IMG/VR virus record: IMGVR_UViG_3300037071_002641
Location: 1 to 22,396 of that record
Reading direction: 5' to 3' (one strand)
DNA: 22,396 bases
From: a virus
Shown here: positions 18,760 to 22,396 of the stretch, piece by piece
Layout: every line of letters begins with the position of its first letter
Numbering within the stretch: the stretch's first letter is position 1
Made by a program: the position numbers and the translations under genes
Notes under the pieces: model-generated
Databases searched by the model: none
The model's input: the letters and a program-made list of their open reading frames with translations, nothing else
What the model was told of the DNA's origin: nothing

Positions 18760-18761
18760 TG

Positions 18762-19307
18762 TCAGGATGGTAAGGTTTGCTTATCGATCAGCCGACGCTT
18801 CGGCCGAAACAGCGGCGAATGGGTGTGCGCCAGATCCGGCCGCGCCGTGCAAACCGCGTAGCTCCACAGCGCGCAGGCGTCGGCCTCGTCGTCATTGGTC
18901 ACCCGCCAGCCCAGCCCCTCGCAGCGCTCGCGCGTCTTTGCCTTGGCCAGATCGCGTTTCAAATTGGCGCCGATAAAGTGCACCCGGACCGCGGCGACGC
19001 GCACCTCGTACAGCTCGACCACGCCGTGGCATAGCTCGTCGACGTGCTCGCAGCAGCCGATCAAAAACCGAATCGCGTCGGTGTTGGTGCGCCCCATCAT
19101 CAGCATCGGCAGCGCGGCGCTCTCATAGATCACGCGGGCGCACTGATCGAGCTGCGGCGCCAGCCACGCCCGCAGCTCGCGATAGCGCTGCGGCTTGTCG
19201 CCGTGCAGCAGAAAGCGACCGAACGTCGGCGTCTCGCCGGGCCGGCCGAACGCCCAGCCGGTGCGGGTGGCGAGGTCGAGCGCCAGGATGTTACCGCTGA
19301 ACGTCAT
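18762..19307 (-). CDS. RuvC-like Holliday junction resolvase
   Basis: A 181-aa RNase H-fold nuclease: LALDLATRTGWAFG (8-21, first catalytic Asp at 11), VIYESAALP (59-67, Glu 62), a middle helix region, then NDDEADACALWSYA (138-151, catalytic Asp pair near 140 and 143). This D...E...DxxD order and length match phage RuvC resolvases. It resolves branched DNA during replication, recombination or packaging. Last gene of the rightmost minus-strand operon; it overlaps the upstream gene by 17 nt and has only a weak AAGAA ribosome-binding site. Confidence 0.9.
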   Translation of the reverse strand: MTFSGNILALDLATRTGWAFGRPGETPTFGRFLLHGDKPQRYRELRAWLAPQLDQCARVIYESAALPMLMMGRTNTDAIRFLIGCCEHVDELCHGVVELYEVRVAAVRVHFIGANLKRDLAKAKTRERCEGLGWRVTNDDEADACALWSYAVCTARPDLAHTHSPLFRPKRRLIDKQTLPS

Positions 19308-19659
19308 TTTTCTTAGCGTCCTTGTCCAGCGCGCTTATGATCGCTTTCAATTCGTTGGTATAGCCGCGGGCTTGGCGGTTGAAGTCATTCCGTGTTGTCT
19401 TGGTGAAACCATGTTCAACCGATATCTGCAGTAACGCTTCAAATAATGGCTTGCGATCTAATGCGGTATCCGGGTTGAAGTGCGGTGGCAAACCATGAGT
19501 CGCCTGAATCCGTTCTCGCAGGTTGCGTTCCTTTTGCCAGATCGGTGCAAGCTGAAGATCGAGCGCGCTAATTTGACGTCGCAGCTCGATAACCTTCTCC
19601 TTTAACATCAGCCCGTCTGCGTACATTGTACGGCGATCATCTTCGGATAATTGCGCCAC
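19291..19659 (-). CDS. Hypothetical coiled-coil protein, 122 aa
   Basis: GTG start at 19659 chosen because AAGGAGA sits 6 nt upstream; the frame stays open further but without ribosome-binding site. The N-terminal half is a long charged helix (LSEDDRRTMYADGLMLKEKVIELRRQISALDLQLAPIWQKERNLRERIQ, about 3-52) with coiled-coil character; then GLPPHFNPDTALDRKPLFEALLQI and another helix. The pattern fits a small structural or scaffold-like protein. No family recognised. Confidence 0.72.
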   Translation of the reverse strand: MAQLSEDDRRTMYADGLMLKEKVIELRRQISALDLQLAPIWQKERNLRERIQATHGLPPHFNPDTALDRKPLFEALLQISVEHGFTKTTRNDFNRQARGYTNELKAIISALDKDAKKNDVQR

Positions 19660-19819
19660 GGTGTCTCCTTGTTTGCCTCCGCGCCCAGATAACCGCCGCT
19701 GCCACCGCTGGCCAGAAGTAGAGCGCGAGCACATAGCCACCAGCTATCGGACAGCGGTTGACCCAGCGCAGCAGGCTCTGTTGTTCGTCGTCAAGAAAGG
19801 CCAGCACGGCGCAACCCAA
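19637..19819 (-). CDS. Membrane-protein segment, possibly frameshift partner
   Basis: The frame opens with TTG at 19819 or GTG at 19807 and lacks any Shine-Dalgarno. It encodes CAVLAFLDDEQQSLLRW, then a TM helix (GGYVLALYFWPAVAAAVIWA) and a basic tail (RRQTRRHRG). Directly upstream, a 28-aa frame ends in another TM helix (LIAGLILWPFFG). A +1 shift (or -2) at CCCTTTTTTGGG would join them into a two-TM protein of about 78 aa with an acidic loop and basic end, like a small holin. As a free-standing gene it is weakly supported. Confidence 0.5.
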   Translation of the reverse strand: MGCAVLAFLDDEQQSLLRWVNRCPIAGGYVLALYFWPAVAAAVIWARRQTRRHRGAIIRR

Positions 19820-19877
19820 AAAAGGGCCACAGAATCAACCCTGCAATCAGCGTGTCACCGTCGAATGGTTGCGCCAT
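19791..19877 (-). CDS. 28-aa TM peptide, candidate 5' part of a split membrane protein
   Basis: ATG at 19877 has a strong GGAGGG site 10 nt upstream, so translation here is credible. MAQPFDGDTLIAGLILWPFF is followed by GLRRAGLS and stop. The TM helix is cut short and basic in this frame, whereas the other frame continues hydrophobic (CAVLAFL), suggesting that the full-length protein requires a frameshift at the T6 run (near 19817-19822) or that the assembly has an indel there. Confidence 0.5.
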   Translation of the reverse strand: MAQPFDGDTLIAGLILWPFFGLRRAGLS

Positions 19878-20529
19878 TGCGCTTGGCTCCCTCCTCGCGA
19901 TGGGCGCGGCAGTAGAACCGGCCGGTGCCGGCGCGGAGGTTGACGCCGAAACCGAACGGGCCGGGCGCATGGCATATCTCACAATAGCTGTCACCCGGCG
20001 GCATCTCACATTGATAGCGCCGAATCCAGACTCCACTTTCCATGATGTCGTCGATCGGCACCACGCGACAACGCGAGCGGTTGATCTGATCGGTGACCGT
20101 CGGTGCGAAGCGTTCCACGCGCGGCCAGAACCATTGCTTCAATGGCTGCATCTCGATCAGATAGCAGACCAAAGCGTTTTTGCGCCAGGACGTGGCAAAG
20201 CCATACAGTAGATAGTCGGCATTGCTGGTGTCCATCCAGCCGCTTTTCTCATGACCCTCGACCGTGCAGCTGTCCGTTTCCAGCGCCAGCGCGCTGTGGC
20301 CGCACAGCCGCGGCACCCATGGTTTGAGCGTGGTCTTGTCCACTGGCCAGCGCACGATCTTTTCCTCGACCAACCTGTCGCCTTCGCGCGCGTGCACCAC
20401 GGTATCGGCGCCGCGCGGGTCGGTGTGATGGAGGAATTCATAGTGGCCGGCGTAGTAGTGCTCGTAAAAGTACGGCGCCAGCAAACGGTCACGCATCTCG
20501 CGCTGGAAAGCGTCATCGCGTCGGAACAT
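19855..20529 (-). CDS. PD-(D/E)XK nuclease-like phage protein
   Basis: Start MFRRDDAFQREMRDR at 20529, overlapping the methyltransferase stop (TAATG); the frame is open to 20802 but that part is inside the methyltransferase gene. A nuclease-like core is suggested by GADTVVHAREGDRLVEEKIVRWP (40-62; Asp 42 and the E-x-K triad 55-57) and ALALETDSCTVEGHEKSGWM (80-99), then ADYLLYGFA and LVCYLIEMQPLKQWFW. The C-terminus carries CEIC...YCRAH, probably zinc-bound. The type is a frequent phage protein; enzyme activity is an inference. Coupled to an adenine methyltransferase, it could be the cutting half of a modification pair. Confidence 0.72.
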   Translation of the reverse strand: MFRRDDAFQREMRDRLLAPYFYEHYYAGHYEFLHHTDPRGADTVVHAREGDRLVEEKIVRWPVDKTTLKPWVPRLCGHSALALETDSCTVEGHEKSGWMDTSNADYLLYGFATSWRKNALVCYLIEMQPLKQWFWPRVERFAPTVTDQINRSRCRVVPIDDIMESGVWIRRYQCEMPPGDSYCEICHAPGPFGFGVNLRAGTGRFYCRAHREEGAKRNGATIRR

Positions 20530-21485
20530 TATTCGGCTGCCTCCTGCAATTCGAACAGGTCGGTGAAATCCTCGCGCGGCGTGCGCTGGTTGGCCTCGCC
20601 ATAGGGCGGATACGATGCCGCACGGACGATGTCGTAGAATTTCTCCGGCTTCTCCGAGTGCTCCCCACGCGGTGCCTCGAAGTGTGTCGGAATGCTCGAC
20701 GCCGCCGGCCGCGTCGTGGTGTCGCCGAAGGTGGCGAAGAGACATTGCTCGGTCGAATTGCGGAAGTAGGAACCGAGACCGAACGGCGGCGGCTTGATCC
20801 ACGTCAGAATGGTACGATGCTGGAAGCCCCAGTGTTCGACCAGCTTGTGCGCCTCATAGCTGAAATTGTTGGTGGTCCAGCAATACAAATGGCAGCCCTC
20901 TTCCTCGTCGACCCATGCCCGAACATCCAGTTCGCGCAGGCTCTCGATCGTCTGCATCGCATAGCCCGGCTTGGCGCGGGCCGCGATCGACAGCCACTCA
21001 TAGTCCCAGGCCGGGTCGATGACGATCGTGTTAAATTTTCCCTCGCGCGGCCCGAGTTCCAAGATGCGTTCCTCATCCGCGCCGACGCGTTCCAGGCGTA
21101 ATATCTTCGATACATCATTGCGTTGCAGGCTCGGGCAGATCCTACCGTCCTTCATCATCCGCTTGAAGGTGATCTCATTGAGGCGTGTCATCTTATCGAT
21201 GGTGGTATAGTCCGGCGGCAGCTGCTTCAAAACGTGGGCATTGCCCACGTTTTCGATCCATGTCGCAATCCGCATGAAGGCGCGCACGGTGTTCGGGTTG
21301 AATTTCAGATCGCGCTCCAGCAGCATTTGCCATTGCCCATGTGCGGCCAGATCAACCTTGGCTTGATGTAGCTCGCGGCCCAATTGAATGAAGCCCTGCA
21401 CCGCGCTCTCGCGGATCTCATCCCATTGTTCATTCAGCCGCTTGGCCCATTCGCGCCGCGTCAGCGTCAATTGCTTGCCCGTCAT
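20529..21485 (-). CDS. MT-A70 family adenine methyltransferase
   Basis: A 318-aa protein. The N-terminal about 140 residues are helical (QGFIQLGRELHQAK, AFMRIATWIENV), like the DUF3102-type domain often placed before phage methyltransferases. The MT-A70 core has FNTIVIDPAWDYEW (151-164; DPAW replaces the usual DPPW), YCWTTNNF (201-208), TWIKPPPFGLGSYFRNSTE (228-246) and GEHSEKPEKFYDIV (274-287). DPxW plus EHSxKP are the family signature of N6-adenine methylation. Substrate motif unknown. It is coupled by ATGA upstream and overlaps the nuclease-like gene downstream, in an operon that begins with a GcrA homologue. Confidence 0.93.
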   Translation of the reverse strand: MTGKQLTLTRREWAKRLNEQWDEIRESAVQGFIQLGRELHQAKVDLAAHGQWQMLLERDLKFNPNTVRAFMRIATWIENVGNAHVLKQLPPDYTTIDKMTRLNEITFKRMMKDGRICPSLQRNDVSKILRLERVGADEERILELGPREGKFNTIVIDPAWDYEWLSIAARAKPGYAMQTIESLRELDVRAWVDEEEGCHLYCWTTNNFSYEAHKLVEHWGFQHRTILTWIKPPPFGLGSYFRNSTEQCLFATFGDTTTRPAASSIPTHFEAPRGEHSEKPEKFYDIVRAASYPPYGEANQRTPREDFTDLFELQEAAE

Positions 21486-21799
21486 CCCCGCCCCCGCTTC
21501 TTGCCCTTCGGCTTGACCGTCGGCTTGGTCTTGCGATCGATCGGCTTCTTGTTCTTGGCCACCCGCGCCTCGCGCAGCTCACGCAGCCGCGCCTCGCGCG
21601 GTCCGATCGGTGTTTTGGCCATCTCGTCCTCCTGCCATGTGACGCGGGTGCACACTGTTCCCGACAGCGTCGGATGTTCGATTTCGACCACGGCGACCGC
21701 CATGTCATGCTCAGCTTCCAGCCGCTGCCGGTCCTGCTCGATCTCCTCGGGCTTGGCGACGAACGTGAACAACGACACAAAACATCCGATCGGCCTCAT
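21482..21799 (-). CDS. Hypothetical protein with highly basic C-terminus, 105 aa
   Basis: Starts MRPIGCFVSLFTFVAKPEEI in an ATGA overlap. The N-terminal half is strand-forming and acidic (EAEHDMAVAVVEIEHPTLSG), the C-terminal half is very basic (REARLRELREARVAKNKKPIDRKTK...KGKKRGRG), suggesting nucleic-acid binding. A strong internal site AGGAGG at 21631-21636 precedes an in-frame ATG at 21622, so a 46-aa basic protein may be made as well as the full-length product. Role unknown. Confidence 0.7.
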   Translation of the reverse strand: MRPIGCFVSLFTFVAKPEEIEQDRQRLEAEHDMAVAVVEIEHPTLSGTVCTRVTWQEDEMAKTPIGPREARLRELREARVAKNKKPIDRKTKPTVKPKGKKRGRG

Positions 21800-22020
21800 T
21801 CTGACTTCGGTCCCTTCAACAGCTCGCCCACCGCTTCGAAGAACACCCGCGCGCTCGACGCCACCGGTAGATCACCGCTGTACGTCACCCTCGGCCCGCC
21901 GAAATCAATCACCGCCTTGCGCCCGTCCGGCCCTGCCAGCGTGATCGTGCGCGCCATGAGATCCGTCGCCTTGACTATATAGCGACCGTCCGTCGTCACA
22001 TACTTCGGCTCATCCATCAT
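21796..22020 (-). CDS. Hypothetical protein, 74 aa
   Basis: Start MMDEPKYVTTDGRYIVKATD at 22020 (adjacent ATGs; the first overlaps the upstream stop). A strand-rich small protein (RTITLAGPDGRKAVIDFGGPRVTYSGDL) followed by a helix (SARVFFEAVGELLKG). No motif recognised. Fully coupled between GcrA-like and the basic protein. Confidence 0.72.
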   Translation of the reverse strand: MMDEPKYVTTDGRYIVKATDLMARTITLAGPDGRKAVIDFGGPRVTYSGDLPVASSARVFFEAVGELLKGPKSE

Positions 22021-22396
22021 TCTGCCCTCCGGTGCCGCGGCGCATAGGCGTGCGTGGTGTAGAGCTGCAAATGGTCGGAGCAATACGGCGTGTCCCGCCA
22101 GCGTAGCCGACCGCAGCACAACGGCAGCCCGTCGCGACCGCGCCCGTCCAGCAGCGCCTTGCAGTGCCAGCGCTCCAGCTGCAGGTACGGCACCCCGCGG
22201 TCATGCCGGACCGGCGCCAACCGGCGAAACGCCGAGATCGGCGTATCGACCACCGGCCGCGACCGTTCCCGCGCCCTGTGCTCGCGGCCGACCACGCCAT
22301 TGGGCGGGGTTTGCAGCTTGATCTTTTCACGGTGGGTCTTGCCGATGACGGCGTTGCGGGTCAGCACGCCGGGGCCGAGCTGCGCGGCGATCTTTT
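22017..22396 (-). CDS. gcrA-like: GcrA-family regulator (5' end outside window)
   Basis: The frame is open to the window edge, so the N-terminus is missing. The first visible residues, KIAAQLGPGVLTRNAVIGKTHR, are the GcrA HTH signature (IAxxLG..xTRNAVIGKxHR). The C-terminus CGRLRWRDTPYCSDHLQLYTTHAY ending RHRR matches the CG...YC..H...AY end of GcrA. In Caulobacter and relatives GcrA binds RNA polymerase sigma70 and activates promoters carrying N6-methyladenine at GANTC. A phage copy could redirect host transcription. GTG at 22367 is only an internal codon. It is the first visible gene of this operon and lies with a phage adenine methyltransferase. Confidence 0.9.
   Translation of the reverse strand, partial: KIAAQLGPGVLTRNAVIGKTHREKIKLQTPPNGVVGREHRARERSRPVVDTPISAFRRLAPVRHDRGVPYLQLERWHCKALLDGRGRDGLPLCCGRLRWRDTPYCSDHLQLYTTHAYAPRHRRAE

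Larger units (their letters stand above)
17919..18761. other. 840-bp gap rich in inverted repeats
   Basis: No frame on either strand looks like a phage protein: the longest readings (plus 18058-18648, 18191-18628; minus 18066-18396) have irregular, Arg/Ser/Pro/Cys-rich composition and no ribosome-binding site. Instead the stretch contains many self-complementary elements (18040-18071, 18091-18105, 18160-18200, 18218-18240, 18301-18380) and one good plus-strand terminator. It separates two minus-strand operons and may hold promoters plus a non-coding RNA. Confidence 0.55.

Noticed and set aside
1-22396. CRISPR array or insertion sequence
   Set aside because: No regularly spaced repeats, no transposase and no paired terminal inverted repeats were seen; the recurrent short elements are leaders in front of genes.

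Overview
The window looks like the early and middle (non-structural) part of a double-stranded DNA phage or prophage from an alphaproteobacterium. Three things support this. There is an HNH endonuclease, a RuvC-type resolvase, an SF2 helicase, a ParB-like protein and an MT-A70 methyltransferase, mixed with dozens of tiny genes packed with 4-nt ATGA overlaps. The right edge encodes a GcrA-type regulator, a family that is essentially alphaproteobacterial. The sequence is GC-rich. No capsid, tail, portal, terminase large subunit or integrase gene is visible, so the lifestyle cannot be decided here. No rRNA, tRNA or CRISPR array was seen.

Layout: (1) 54-365, an HNH endonuclease on the minus strand. 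(2) 366-1120, mostly non-coding, with a perfect DnaA box, a 15-bp palindrome and strong hairpins. (3) 1121-8517, a plus-strand run of about 20 mostly small genes around a Ycf46-like AAA+ ATPase and its 260-aa neighbour, ending in an ASCH-domain protein. Genes here start behind one of two recurring leaders: a mini-hairpin GGGCTTAGCCC plus GGAAAG (class A), or an extended Shine-Dalgarno TCAAAGGAGATCA (class B). (4) 8472-10602, a minus-strand three-gene unit: a ParB-like protein, an ABC ATPase fused to a GNAT-like domain, and an unknown 145-aa protein. (5) 10627-11469, two plus-strand genes. (6) 11448-17918, a long minus-strand operon carrying small zinc-binding proteins, the helicase, a NusG-like factor, HTH-type proteins and a proline-rich protein. 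(7) 17919-18761, an approximately 840-bp gap without convincing genes, rich in inverted repeats and containing an intrinsic terminator. (8) 18762 to the right edge, a second minus-strand operon: GcrA-like, small genes, MT-A70 methyltransferase, PD-(D/E)XK-like protein, a possible two-TM protein split across two frames, and RuvC.

How it may work together (inference): GcrA reads adenine methylation in its host role, so a GcrA homologue in the same operon as an adenine methyltransferase suggests methylation-linked transcription control. The NusG paralogue could support read-through of the intrinsic terminators that sit directly before ribosome-binding sites in the AAA+ cluster. The ParB/ABC-GNAT unit resembles a phage DNA-binding or DNA-modification module. 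A bipartite motif recurs in the intergenic regions: two copies sit 53-77 nt upstream of the first genes of the minus-strand runs, and a third lies just past ruvC. It may mark phage promoters or operators.
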